From positions 1-64,000 of the forward strand of contig DASRBO010000190.1 of NCBI GenBank assembly GCA_035653595.1: a stretch of 64,000 bases of DNA. The letters are read 5' to 3'. Under the pieces are notes generated by a model. The model was not told the origin of the DNA and ran no database searches. It saw only the letters and a list, made by a program, of their open reading frames with translations. Positions 1 through 8,076 of the stretch are shown piece after piece. The position numbers and the translations under genes are program-made. Each line of letters opens with the position of its first letter. Position 1 is the first letter of the stretch. This DNA is from DASRBO01 sp035653595. Lineage in GTDB: Bacteria; Actinomycetota; Acidimicrobiia; Acidimicrobiales; JAJPHE01.

Positions 1-53
1 GGCTGCTTGGACTGGAGATCAACCCGGACAGCGGCCAGATGAACCTCCACCAT
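1..53 (-). CDS. BFN-domain (DUF151, bifunctional nuclease family) protein, first codons only
   Basis: Only about 17 codons lie in the window, starting at the ATG at 53; the rest is beyond base 1. The reading begins MVEVHLAAVRVDLQSKQ, which resembles the first beta strand of actinobacterial BFN/DUF151 proteins (Rv1829 family). The start lies 9 bases after the hpt stop, with AGGA just upstream. In mycobacteria gcvH, garA, the ftsR-like MerR gene and the BFN gene follow in that order, so the position supports the call. Function in the family is not settled. The identification rests on few residues plus gene order. Confidence 0.55.
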   Translation of the reverse strand, partial: MVEVHLAAVRVDLQSKQ

Positions 54-62
54 GACGAAATC

Positions 63-620
63 CTACAACGGGTAAAGCTCGGCGACGTGGGCATCGGGAT
101 CCTCCCGCAGAGCGTCGAGATCCCCGGCCACGACCTGCCTGAGGTTCCGGTAGCGCCCGGCGTAGTCGGTGCCTGCCCCCAGCACGAAGGCGTCCCCGAC
201 GGCGAAGCCGACGAAGCGCAACGGGATTGGGACCAGCCGCCGGGCGCTCTTGTCGATCAGCGTGCAGGCCTCCAGGGAAGCGGGCTGGCGCTGTCTGAGC
301 TCTCCGAGCACGTAGGTGACGGTGAGGCCGGTGTCCACGATGTCCTCGACCAGCAGGACGTCGCGCCCGCAGATGTCGGTGTCGAGGTCCTTCACTATCC
401 GGACCCGGCCGGTGCCCTCCGAGTAGGCCGAAATGGCCAGGAAGTCGACCTCGGCCGGCACGGTCACCGCCCTCATCAGGTCGGCCACGAACCACACGCT
501 GCCCTTGAGCACGGCGACCATTAGCACCCCGCCCGGGTAGGCGGCCGACACCTCCGCCCCCAGGCGCGACACCGCCCCGCCGAGGGCCTCGGCGTCGGCC
601 AACACCTTGGCGGCGACCAC
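63..620 (-). CDS. hpt: Hypoxanthine (guanine) phosphoribosyltransferase
   Basis: Purine salvage enzyme of the cytoplasm that joins hypoxanthine or guanine to PRPP. The 185-residue product has the type I PRTase layout: an early VLKGSVWFVADLMR segment, then the PRPP-binding loop as LLVEDIVDTGLT, then the LIDKSARR strand and a C-terminal FVVGAGTDYAGRYR-like region typical of HPRT. I chose the GTG at 620 because it gives the usual family length; a longer open frame upstream is only overlap with the MerR gene. There is no clear ribosome binding site; 8 bases separate it from the ftsR stop, so it is probably translated from the same message. A GTG at 605 is an alternative start. hpt normally sits by tilS and ftsH, so this position inside the garA/ftsR block is unusual. 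Confidence 0.9.
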   Translation of the reverse strand: MVAAKVLADAEALGGAVSRLGAEVSAAYPGGVLMVAVLKGSVWFVADLMRAVTVPAEVDFLAISAYSEGTGRVRIVKDLDTDICGRDVLLVEDIVDTGLTVTYVLGELRQRQPASLEACTLIDKSARRLVPIPLRFVGFAVGDAFVLGAGTDYAGRYRNLRQVVAGDLDALREDPDAHVAELYPL

Positions 621-628
621 CGGAGCGC

Positions 629-1399
629 TCAGCCGCCGGTTATGTCCCGCAGGGTGAGGCGGAGCATCAGATCCCGCAGCTGCTCGCCCAGGTTCGACAG
701 CTCCTCCACCGTCGAGACCGCCTGGTGGCGGGAGTGGGGGTTGCGCTGCTTGAGCAGCGGGGTGACGATCTGCTCGAAGAAGCCGGCCTCCCGCTCGGCG
801 GCGGTCTTGTACATCCGCAGGTGGCGGGCCTCGACGCCGAAGCGTCCGAAGCCGGCGGCCAGCCGGGCCACCGCCAGGGCGTCGTCGTCGTAGTAGACGG
901 TGCCGGCCACGGTGCGCCCCACGATCAGGCCGTAGCGCTCCAGCTCGCGGGCCGCCCCGTCGGCCAGGCCGCTCTTCTCCACCAGCTCGTCGAAGGTCAG
1001 GCTGGCGTCGCTCACCCCGGGCGGCGGGGCGGCGCTCCTCCCCCGCCGGCGGGCCGGCGCCCACGGCATGGCCGACAGCGGGCTGACGGTGGCCTCCGCC
1101 GGACCGGGCTCGGAGGCGCCGAGGACCTCCTCCGGGGTCTCCTCCATCGCCTCCTCGACCGGCTCGAGCCGGCCCCGGATCACCTTGAGGGGCAGGAAGT
1201 GCTCCTTCTGCTGGCGCAGGATCCACCGCAGCCGCTCCACGTCGGGCTCGTAGAACTTGCGGTAGCCCGACGGGGTCCGCTCCGGGTCGAGCAGGCCCTG
1301 GCTCTCGAGAAAGCGGATCTTCGAGATGGTGATGTCAGGGAACTCGTCCTTGAGCAGGTTCAAGACCTCGCCGATGGACAGGTAGGCCCGAGCCGACAT
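629..1399 (-). CDS. ftsR: MerR-family regulator, FtsR/Rv1828 type
   Basis: Transcription factor of 256 residues. The N-terminal winged helix-turn-helix reads YLSIGEVLNLLKDEFPDITISKIRFLESQGLL and ends in SGYRKFYEPDVERL, the pattern of the actinobacterial FtsR/Rv1828 group, where the Corynebacterium member controls ftsZ. A charged Ala/Pro linker follows, then a second half (from about residue 135) beginning with another helix-turn-helix-like stretch, SLTFDELVEKSGLADGAARELERYGLI. The ATG at 1399 overlaps the garA stop as TGATG; the preceding GTG at 1402 would add one residue. It sits directly after garA and gcvH, as in other actinobacteria. No effector-binding cysteines of metal-sensing MerR proteins are seen. 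Confidence 0.88.
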   Translation of the reverse strand: MSARAYLSIGEVLNLLKDEFPDITISKIRFLESQGLLDPERTPSGYRKFYEPDVERLRWILRQQKEHFLPLKVIRGRLEPVEEAMEETPEEVLGASEPGPAEATVSPLSAMPWAPARRRGRSAAPPPGVSDASLTFDELVEKSGLADGAARELERYGLIVGRTVAGTVYYDDDALAVARLAAGFGRFGVEARHLRMYKTAAEREAGFFEQIVTPLLKQRNPHSRHQAVSTVEELSNLGEQLRDLMLRLTLRDITGG

Positions 1400-1887
1400 C
1401 ACCGTTCGGCGTCGTTGTGGCCGGCGAGGTAGACCAGCTTGAACTTGCCGATCTGGACCTCGTCACCGCTGGTCAGCTCGGCCTCGTCGATCCGCTCGCG
1501 GTTCAGGTAGGTGCCGTTGAGGGATCCGACGTCGCGCACCAGGTAGCCCTCGGGGCCGGGCACGAACTCGGCGTGGCGGCGGGAGACGGTGATGTCGTCG
1601 AGGAGGATGTCGCTGTCGGGGTGACGCCCGACCTTGGTCACCTTCTGCTCGAGGAGATATTTGGATCCGGCGTTGGGGCCCCGCTTGACCACCAGCATGC
1701 CGGTCCCCTCGGAGATGGCGGGCACCGACACGCTGATCTCCTCGTCGATGACCTCGCCCGCCGCCGTGACCGGAACGAAGGTCATCGTCGTGTCCTCGGG
1801 CGCCGGCTCCAGCGGAGCGCCGCAGGACGAGCAGAAGTTCGCCCCCGCCGGGTTGCGGTGCCCACACTGGTTGCAGTACATCGCCAT
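1399..1887 (-). CDS. garA: GarA/OdhI-type FHA protein with an N-terminal zinc ribbon
   Basis: Phosphothreonine-binding switch protein; in mycobacteria and corynebacteria GarA/OdhI binds and inhibits 2-oxoglutarate dehydrogenase and other glutamate-node enzymes until phosphorylated by Ser/Thr kinases. The FHA domain (about residues 63-155) carries G87-R88, S102, H105 and the SLNGTYLN loop, and is very close to GarA. The N terminus differs: C5, C8, C19 and C22 form a zinc ribbon, followed by EDTTMTF (31-37), which matches the ETT-type kinase target site of GarA. Length 162. The gene lies between gcvH and ftsR, the conserved arrangement. The kinase and OdhA are not in the window. Confidence 0.88.
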   Translation of the reverse strand: MAMYCNQCGHRNPAGANFCSSCGAPLEPAPEDTTMTFVPVTAAGEVIDEEISVSVPAISEGTGMLVVKRGPNAGSKYLLEQKVTKVGRHPDSDILLDDITVSRRHAEFVPGPEGYLVRDVGSLNGTYLNRERIDEAELTSGDEVQIGKFKLVYLAGHNDAER

Positions 1888-1911
1888 AACGCTACCGCCG
1901 CCCGCCCGATC

Positions 1912-2292
1912 TCAGGATGAGATCAGCTGCCGGTAGGCGGCGGCATCGAGGAGGCCGCCCAGGTCGCTGTCCGCCCTCGGCTCGATGACGCAGATCCAAC
2001 CCTCGCCATAGGGGTCGGAATTGAGCCGCTCGGGCGCGTCGGCCAGCTCGGTGTTGACCTCGACCACCACCCCGCTCACCGGGGCATAGATGTCCGACAC
2101 CGACTTGGTCGACTCGACCTCGCTGAAGGTGGCTCCGGCCTCCACCTCGGTGCCGACCGCCGGCACCTGCACGAACACCACGTCCCCCAGGGCGTCCTGG
2201 GCGTAGTCGGTTATGCCGATGCGGACCCGGCCGCCCTCCACCCGGGCCCACTCGTGGTCGGAGGTGTAGCGCAGGTCGTCGGGGACGTTCAT
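1912..2292 (-). CDS. gcvH: Glycine cleavage system H protein
   Basis: Lipoyl carrier of the glycine cleavage complex, shuttling the aminomethyl group between P, T and L proteins. The product is 126 residues, the normal size, and opens with DLRYTSDHEWARVEG. The lipoylated lysine is K63 within VESTKSVSDIYAP, and the C terminus has the GEGWICVIEP pattern. ATG at 2292 is the only sensible start. The rest of the cleavage system (gcvP, gcvT) is absent here; in actinobacteria gcvH commonly stands alone beside garA and ftsR. It is 11 bases after the manC-like fusion gene and 24 bases before garA, so co-transcription is likely. Confidence 0.95.
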   Translation of the reverse strand: MNVPDDLRYTSDHEWARVEGGRVRIGITDYAQDALGDVVFVQVPAVGTEVEAGATFSEVESTKSVSDIYAPVSGVVVEVNTELADAPERLNSDPYGEGWICVIEPRADSDLGGLLDAAAYRQLISS

Positions 2293-2303
2293 GGGGGCGG
2301 ACC

Positions 2304-4790
2304 CTACCTGAGCATCTGGCGGATACGCCGGGCGTACTCCTGGGCCCGTTCGGCCGCCAGGGCCCCGCTGGGAGCCTCGGCCCACACATGGGTCACCGGG
2401 TCCTCGGGGTCGGGCAGGACCAGGGCCCAACCGTCCTCGTGGACGATCTTCACCCCGTCGACCAGCACCAGCTCGCGGGACTGGTTGGCCTCGACCAGGC
2501 TCCGCATGACGTGGCCCTTCTGCTCCCACGGGGTCACCACGGTCTCGTGGGCCACGTGGAACCGGGGGGTGCCGTCGACCACCTTGGACAGCGGCAGGCC
2601 CCGGTGGGCCAGCATGGCGAGCAGGTGGACCAGGGTCGCGACCGAGTCGAAGGCAGGCAGGAACCCGGGGAAGATGAATCCGCCGTCCTGACTGGCGGCG
2701 AAGCTCACCTCCCCACCCGAGGCCACCTCCATGAGATGCGCAGGCGAGAGCTTGGTCCACACCAGCCGGGCGTCGGCGTCGCTGCACATCTGCTCGGCGG
2801 CCATGGGAGTTGCCGCCGGCAGGGCGACGACCGGTGCGGCCTGGGTGGACAGCACCAGCGACAGCATGGAGAACAGGGCCTCGTCGTCAGTGAGCACCCG
2901 GCCCATGTCGTCCACCAGGCGGATGTGCTCCCCGTCGGGGTCGAGCACGGCGCCGAGGTGTGACCCCGAGGCCCGCACCAGCTGGGCCACGTGGTCGGCG
3001 GCCCCTCCGCCCTCGTAGCTGACCGCCCCGGCGGTGGAGGCGTAGGGGTTCACCGCCAGCACGTCGGCGCCCAGCTTGGCCAGCACGTTGGGCATGACGA
3101 AGCTCGTCGACCCGAAGGCGTAGTCGAGCACCACCTTGAAGCGCGCCCCCCGGATGGCGTCAAGGTCCACGCTGTCGACGAGAGCGGCGGTGTAGAACTC
3201 GAGGGCCCGGGGCGGGAAGCCGATGTCGCCGATCTCCGCCGCCAGCACCCGCCGGTAGTCCTCGCGGTAGTACAGCCTCTCGATCTTGCGCTGGGCGGAC
3301 TCGTCGATGTCCAGCCCGTCGGCGTCGAAGAACCGGATGGCCACCGACTGGGGGTCGCCGGGCACCAGCCTCACGGTTATCCCGCCCCGGCTCTGGCCCG
3401 AGCGAACCTGGAACCGGGTCACTGGCACGGTGGCCGCCTCGAGGTCGTCCACGTTGACCCCGGCGGTGTTGAGCCCCACCATCACCGCCCGCTTGACCGC
3501 CCTGGCCGCCCGGCTGGCGTCCCGCGAGGTGGTGACGGTCGTTCCCTTGCGCAGGGTGGAGCCGTAGGCCATGGCCACCCGGGCGGCGAGCTCGGGGGTG
3601 ATGTCGACGTTGGCCAGGCCGGCAACGCCCAGGCGGCCGAAGAGCTGTCGGGCGCCGCGGGACTCCCAGACGATCGAGCTGTTGATCACCGCGCCGGTCT
3701 CGACGGTCTTGAAGGGGTAGACCTTGACCCCGGGGTTGATCACGGCGTGCTCGCCGACGAAGCACTCGTCGCCGAGGACCACGCCCTCCTCGCAGCGGGC
3801 GCCGCGACGCAGGTCGCTGGAGCGACCGACGATGGAGCCCCGCAGGTGCACGGAGTCGCCGAGGTACACGTTGTCGTGGAGCACGGAGCGCTCGAGGTGC
3901 GCCTCCGAGCCGATCCGGACGTTGGAGCCCAGCACCGTGTAGGACGACAGATGGGTGCCTGGGCCGACCCGGCAGTTGTCGCCGATCACCACCGGACCTT
4001 CGACCACGGCGGCCAGGTCCACTTCGGCGCCCTCGCCGAGCCAGACACCCTCCCCGACACGGAAGCCGGCGATGTCGACCTCGACCCGACCGTCGAGGGC
4101 GTCGCGGTGGGCCTTCAGGTAGGCGTCGAGGTTGCCCACGTCCTCCCAGTAGCCCTCGGCGACGTAGCCGTACAGGGCCGAACCGTCGGCCAGCATGGCC
4201 GGAAAGACATCGCTGGAGAAGTCCACCGGTATGCCTTCGGCGATGTAGTCGAAGACGGTGGGCTCAAGCACGTAGATGCCGGTGTTGATGGTGTCGCTGA
4301 AGACCTGACCCCAGGTCGGCTTCTCGAGGAACCGCTCGATGGAACCGTCGGGCCGGGTGATGACGATCCCGAACTCGAGCGGGTTCTCCATCGCCTTGAG
4401 GGCGATGGTCGCCGACGCCTTGGTCCGCTCGTGGAAGCTGACCACCGCCGACAGGTCGATGTCGGTGAGCACGTCGCCCGATATCACGAGGAACCGCTCG
4501 TCCAGCTCGGCCATGGCGTTGCGCACCGACCCGGCCGTCCCGAGGGGCGTCTCCTCGGTGGCGTAGATGATGCGCACGCCGAACTCCGACCCGTCGCCGA
4601 AGTAGTTGCGGATGGCGTTGGGTAGGAACGCCAGGGTGACCACGATGTCGGTGAACCCGTGCTGGCGCAGGAGACCGACGATGTGCTCCATCATCGGCCG
4701 GTTGACCAACGGGATCATCGGCTTGGGCTGATTCGACGTCAGCGGTCGTAGGCGGGTGCCTTCGCCCCCCGCCATGATTACCGCTTTCAC
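2304..4790 (-). CDS. Sugar-1-phosphate nucleotidyltransferase fused to a phosphomannomutase-like domain
   Basis: Protein of 828 residues with three parts: a nucleotidyltransferase (1-235) with GGEGTRLRPLT at 8-18 and K23, a left-handed beta-helix of hexapeptide repeats (about 250-370), and an alpha-phosphohexomutase-like half (about 380-825). Such proteins are usually annotated as mannose-1-phosphate guanylyltransferase/phosphomannomutase and would supply GDP-mannose or a related sugar nucleotide. The mutase half has lost its signature loops: no TASHNP-type phosphoserine loop (VRSGQSRGGITVR instead, near 461-473), DPDGEH in place of DxDGDR near 617, and LPDPEDP where RPSGTEP is expected. It may be structural or regulatory. 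The GTG start overlaps the stop of the upstream gene as GTGA. Confidence 0.85.
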   Translation of the reverse strand: MKAVIMAGGEGTRLRPLTSNQPKPMIPLVNRPMMEHIVGLLRQHGFTDIVVTLAFLPNAIRNYFGDGSEFGVRIIYATEETPLGTAGSVRNAMAELDERFLVISGDVLTDIDLSAVVSFHERTKASATIALKAMENPLEFGIVITRPDGSIERFLEKPTWGQVFSDTINTGIYVLEPTVFDYIAEGIPVDFSSDVFPAMLADGSALYGYVAEGYWEDVGNLDAYLKAHRDALDGRVEVDIAGFRVGEGVWLGEGAEVDLAAVVEGPVVIGDNCRVGPGTHLSSYTVLGSNVRIGSEAHLERSVLHDNVYLGDSVHLRGSIVGRSSDLRRGARCEEGVVLGDECFVGEHAVINPGVKVYPFKTVETGAVINSSIVWESRGARQLFGRLGVAGLANVDITPELAARVAMAYGSTLRKGTTVTTSRDASRAARAVKRAVMVGLNTAGVNVDDLEAATVPVTRFQVRSGQSRGGITVRLVPGDPQSVAIRFFDADGLDIDESAQRKIERLYYREDYRRVLAAEIGDIGFPPRALEFYTAALVDSVDLDAIRGARFKVVLDYAFGSTSFVMPNVLAKLGADVLAVNPYASTAGAVSYEGGGAADHVAQLVRASGSHLGAVLDPDGEHIRLVDDMGRVLTDDEALFSMLSLVLSTQAAPVVALPAATPMAAEQMCSDADARLVWTKLSPAHLMEVASGGEVSFAASQDGGFIFPGFLPAFDSVATLVHLLAMLAHRGLPLSKVVDGTPRFHVAHETVVTPWEQKGHVMRSLVEANQSRELVLVDGVKIVHEDGWALVLPDPEDPVTHVWAEAPSGALAAERAQEYARRIRQMLR

Positions 4791-5374
4791 ACCACCGACC
4801 GTACCCTGGCCTGGGAGAGGGCACGCCTCGCCACCGGGGCGTAGGACAGGGCCGCCCACCAGCCCAGGACCAACCCGGGCAGGCAGAACCCCCACGCCAG
4901 CACGTGGGCCGCCGAGTGCCATCCGGCCGTCGAATGGGCCACCAGGAACAACGGGAAGGCGACCATCAGGGCCAGCGTGCCGGCCTTGCCCGCCCAGATC
5001 ACGTCGATCCGGGGGGCGCCGAGCGCGGCCAGGGCCACCACCGCTCCCGACACCAGCGCCTCGCGGGCGCCGACCACCAGGCACAGCCAGATGGGGATGG
5101 AGCCGTCGACGGCCATGGTGACCACCGCCGTGGCGACCAGCACTCTGTCGGCGACCGGGTCGAGGACCTTGCCGAGGGTGGAGACCTGACCGAAATGACG
5201 GGCGATCCACCCGTCGACCCAGTCGGTCGCCCCCAGCACGGCGAGCAGCGCGGCGGCGGCGAAGCGCTGGTGTCGGGCCAGCACCAGCCACACGAAGACC
5301 GGTACGGCGGCCAGGCGGAGTGCCGACAGGGCATTGGGCACCGTCAACACGGCGCCCTCGTCTATCGCCACCAC
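4787..5374 (-). CDS. CDP-alcohol phosphatidyltransferase (PgsA-like)
   Basis: Integral membrane enzyme of about 195 residues that transfers a phosphatidyl group from a CDP-lipid to an alcohol, for example glycerol-3-phosphate or inositol phosphate. The complete family signature is present as DWVDGWIARHFGQVSTLGK followed by VLDPVAD, giving the D-x2-D-G-x2-A-R-x8-G-x3-D-x3-D spacing. About six hydrophobic segments span the rest. Two adjacent GTG codons (5374, 5371) are the likely start; a longer open frame upstream has no membrane or family signature. The acceptor alcohol cannot be told from the sequence. It is translationally coupled to the nucleotidyltransferase fusion by a 4-base overlap. 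Confidence 0.85.
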   Translation of the reverse strand: MVAIDEGAVLTVPNALSALRLAAVPVFVWLVLARHQRFAAAALLAVLGATDWVDGWIARHFGQVSTLGKVLDPVADRVLVATAVVTMAVDGSIPIWLCLVVGAREALVSGAVVALAALGAPRIDVIWAGKAGTLALMVAFPLFLVAHSTAGWHSAAHVLAWGFCLPGLVLGWWAALSYAPVARRALSQARVRSVV

Positions 5375-5421
5375 CGCAGTGTAGGGACGCGGGGCCCGTC
5401 CCGGCGCCGGGCCGGCCCCGA

Positions 5422-6819
5422 TCAGGCGCTGCCTCCGACCGGGGTGAGCTGGGCGGCGGTCGGCTCGGCGCAGCAGAACCAGGCCTCGCTGAGGCGGGGC
5501 ACCGGTCGCACCGGCAGGGGCGAAGGCAACGGGCGAGGTCTCCCGACGCCGGCTTCGGCCGCCGCCGTCGACACCAGGGCATGCAGCTCGGCAAAGGCGG
5601 CGCCCGGCTCCGCTTCCCGCTCGGCGACGGCCGCCATGTCCTGCTGCAGGCGGTCGAGCAACGGTTCGGCCGCGCTCCACGGGTAGGCGAGGGCAGCGCC
5701 GTCGTAGGGGCCGAGGCGGGGGGCCAGATCCGGGTCGCCCAGGAGCAGCGACCCCTCGGGCACCAGCAGCCGGATGCTGTACTGGACCGGATCTACCGCC
5801 CCGATCAGGTCGTTGGCCACCACGAAGTCGAACAGCTCGACCATGTCGGTGACCCGCGTCCAGGGCGTGAACGGCAGCAGGGAGGGTCTCACCTCCACGC
5901 CGGCCGAGCGCAGCACGGAGACGGCCTCGACCTCGTCGGCCACGGTGTGGCCCTTGTCCAGCCTGGCCAGCACCTCGTCACTGGTCGACTCGAAGGCCGA
6001 CACCACGAACAGCAACCCGGCACCCGCCAGCTCAGGCCAGATGTGGCGGTGGCGCAGGATGTGCTCGACCTTGGTGGTGCAGTCGAAGGTGAGCCCCGGA
6101 TGACGGCGGTGCACCTCGCCTATCACTCTCAGTGAGTGGTGGGGGCCATTGAGGAAGTCCGGATCGCCGAAGGTGATGTGCCGGGCACCCATCTCCACCA
6201 GCTGGTCCACGTCGGCCAGCACCGACTCCTTGGCGACGGTCCTGATGCGCCCGTCGTAGACCACCGGCACCGGGCAGTGGCGGCAGCGGTGCACGCACCC
6301 GTGGCTGGCCTCGACGTAGCCGGCGACGATCTCCTCGTCGCCCCGCAGCAGCCGGGCGTAACGGTCGAGCCCGGGCAGCAGCCGGCGCTCGGGGCGGGCG
6401 AACCTGGTCCGGCCCAGCGCCACCGCGTGCCGGGGCCGGAGGCCTCCTCCACCCGAAGAGACGAGCGACTCCACCCACTGGACCAGGGCGGGCTCGTACT
6501 CCCCGGCGATGGTCCGGTCGAACCACTCCCCCCAGGAGCCGCCGCCCGCCCCGGCGTACAGGCCGTAGGCGCAGCTGGGCAGGTCGGGGCGGCGCTCCCG
6601 CACCCGCCTGACAGCCTCGACGGCCAACCGGGTGGCCGTGTGCATCGGCACCGAGAAGGCCGCCGCCTGCGCCCAGTCGACCAGGGCGTCGTCGAGGGTC
6701 TCCACCGCCAGGTCGCAGGCCCTCACCTGGTGGCCGGCGGCGGCCAGGGCGGCGGCCGGCGAGGCCACCTGGAGGGGCTGGTGGCCGAGCTCGTAGGTGG
6801 AGACCAGCAGCACCCTCAC
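5422..6819 (-). CDS. Radical SAM protein with a CCAEP C-terminal tail
   Basis: Iron-sulfur enzyme of 465 residues. Residues 1-150 form a Rossmann-type domain resembling cobalamin-binding regions but without a DxHxxG ligand. The radical SAM core follows, with the 4Fe-4S motif CVHRCRHC (CX3CX2C, about 174-181) and downstream segments HITFGDPDFLNGP and FVVSAFES. Near the end stands FCCAEPT (about 446-452), the hallmark of the family called CUAEP/CCAEP-tail radical SAM (seleno)proteins; this copy has Cys where relatives have selenocysteine. The reaction is not known to me. GTG start at 6819, 10 bases after the ATP-grasp gene, so the two are probably one functional unit. Confidence 0.85.
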   Translation of the reverse strand: MRVLLVSTYELGHQPLQVASPAAALAAAGHQVRACDLAVETLDDALVDWAQAAAFSVPMHTATRLAVEAVRRVRERRPDLPSCAYGLYAGAGGGSWGEWFDRTIAGEYEPALVQWVESLVSSGGGGLRPRHAVALGRTRFARPERRLLPGLDRYARLLRGDEEIVAGYVEASHGCVHRCRHCPVPVVYDGRIRTVAKESVLADVDQLVEMGARHITFGDPDFLNGPHHSLRVIGEVHRRHPGLTFDCTTKVEHILRHRHIWPELAGAGLLFVVSAFESTSDEVLARLDKGHTVADEVEAVSVLRSAGVEVRPSLLPFTPWTRVTDMVELFDFVVANDLIGAVDPVQYSIRLLVPEGSLLLGDPDLAPRLGPYDGAALAYPWSAAEPLLDRLQQDMAAVAEREAEPGAAFAELHALVSTAAAEAGVGRPRPLPSPLPVRPVPRLSEAWFCCAEPTAAQLTPVGGSA

Positions 6820-6829
6820 CGGCTCGACC

Positions 6830-8065
6830 CTACCGGCCCGGAGCCGCCTCGATGACCACCGCCAGGGCCTGGTGGGCCCGGCGCAGGGCCTCCTCCACGA
6901 AGGCCGGGTCCTGCCCAGAGGCGAAGAGGAAGCCCAGGTAGCGGTCCCCTTCAGGCAGGGCGACGACCGGTCGGCCCAACGGGATCGAGATCTCCAGCCC
7001 GTCCATCCCGGGCACCGCCCGGGCCTCCTCGACGCCGCCCACCGCCCGCAGGGTCCCGCTCGCCGGTATGGGCAGCATCATGACCCCCGTCGCCCTCGAT
7101 GCGGACGAACCGGCCGCTCCGTCGATGGGCCGGCCCAGGGCGTGGGCCAGGATCAGCTCCTCCAGGCTGGTTCCGGCGCCGAAGCGGAGGATCCTCGAGC
7201 AGTGCCCCCCGATGGAGCGGGCCGCCACCTCCACCATCCGGGGCCCGGCCGCGGTGAGGCGCACCTCGGCGTGGACCGGCCCCTCGGCCAGCCCGATGGC
7301 CGCCGCTGCCGCTGCCACGACCCCGACCGCCGCCTCCACCAGGCCCGGCGGATGGCGGGACGGCGTGACGTAGATGGTCTCCTCGAAGTACGGCCCGTCC
7401 AGCGGGTCGGGCTTGTCGAACACGGCCAGGGTGCGCAGGCTCCCCCGGTCGAGCAAGCCCTCCACCGCCACCTCGGGGCCGTCGAGGAACCGCTCCACCA
7501 CCAGGGCCGCCCCGACCTGGCCGGCGGCGGCGGCGATGGCCCGGACCCGCTCGGCGACGGCGGCGGCCCCGCTGACCGAGTCCACCCGGATCACCCCCCG
7601 GCTGGCCGACAGCCCGCTGGGTTTGACCACCACAGGCGGCCCCAGGCGGGCCACCGCCGCCTCCGGGTCCTCGCCGGCCTCCACCACCTCGAAGTCGGGC
7701 TGGGGCACCCCGGCCCCGGCCAGGGCCCGCCGCATGGCCGCCTTGTCGCGGGTGATGGCGACCGCCGCCGGCTCCCCGTGGCGCAGGCCCAGCCGGGCCG
7801 CCGCCCGGGCGGCGGCTTCGACGCCCTGGTCGTCCACCCCGACCACGGCGTCCAGAGGCAGGCGCCGGGCCAGATCGACGATGGCAGCGGCGGCGGCCTC
7901 GGGGTCGCACAGGTCGGCCTCCAGCGCCCGGTCCCCCATCGCCTCCGCCATGGCCTGGGCCCCGTCGGACACCACGACCACCTCGGCGCCAACGGCCCCG
8001 GCGGCGGCCACGAAGTCCTCCGCCCGGTAGGTACCGGTGGGCAGGATGAGGGCCACCCGGGGCAC
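6830..8065 (-). CDS. ATP-grasp family ligase
   Basis: Cytoplasmic ATP-dependent carboxylate-amine (or thiol) ligase of 411 residues. It has a pre-ATP-grasp N-terminal domain (VALILPTGTYRAEDF, 1-105), then the ATP-grasp fold: RDKAAMRRALAGAGVPQP, PPVVVKPSGLSASRGV (ATP-binding lysine), ALVVERFLDGPEVAVEGL, and the metal-binding GPVHAEVRL plus MVEVAARSIGGH. The overall pattern is of the carbamoyl-phosphate-synthase-like ATP-grasp group with unknown substrate. I chose GTG at 8065 (VPRVALILPT) because family members begin with a short strand here. It is first in a minus-strand run with the CCAEP radical SAM gene 10 bases downstream. Only 21 bases separate its start from nfuA on the other strand. Confidence 0.82.
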   Translation of the reverse strand: MPRVALILPTGTYRAEDFVAAAGAVGAEVVVVSDGAQAMAEAMGDRALEADLCDPEAAAAAIVDLARRLPLDAVVGVDDQGVEAAARAAARLGLRHGEPAAVAITRDKAAMRRALAGAGVPQPDFEVVEAGEDPEAAVARLGPPVVVKPSGLSASRGVIRVDSVSGAAAVAERVRAIAAAAGQVGAALVVERFLDGPEVAVEGLLDRGSLRTLAVFDKPDPLDGPYFEETIYVTPSRHPPGLVEAAVGVVAAAAAAIGLAEGPVHAEVRLTAAGPRMVEVAARSIGGHCSRILRFGAGTSLEELILAHALGRPIDGAAGSSASRATGVMMLPIPASGTLRAVGGVEEARAVPGMDGLEISIPLGRPVVALPEGDRYLGFLFASGQDPAFVEEALRRAHQALAVVIEAAPGR

Positions 8066-8070
8066 GGACC

Positions 8071-8076
8071 TATCAT
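8071..8076 (+). promoter_or_regulatory. -10 box (TATCAT) for nfuA
   Basis: TATCAT fits the actinobacterial TANNNT -10 pattern and ends 10 bases before the chosen nfuA ATG at 8087, which would give a nearly leaderless message. It lies in the 21-base gap between two divergent genes. No -35 could be recognised. Confidence 0.45.

Noticed and set aside
63..1226. hpt as a 387-residue protein starting at 1226
   Set aside because: The extra N-terminal part is Arg/Pro/Gly-rich shadow of the MerR gene; HPRT proteins are about 180 residues, which fits the GTG at 620.
2991..4625. A 544-codon plus-strand open frame opposite the nucleotidyltransferase fusion
   Set aside because: Composition is typical antisense shadow and no family pattern appears; the minus-strand frame is clearly the gene.
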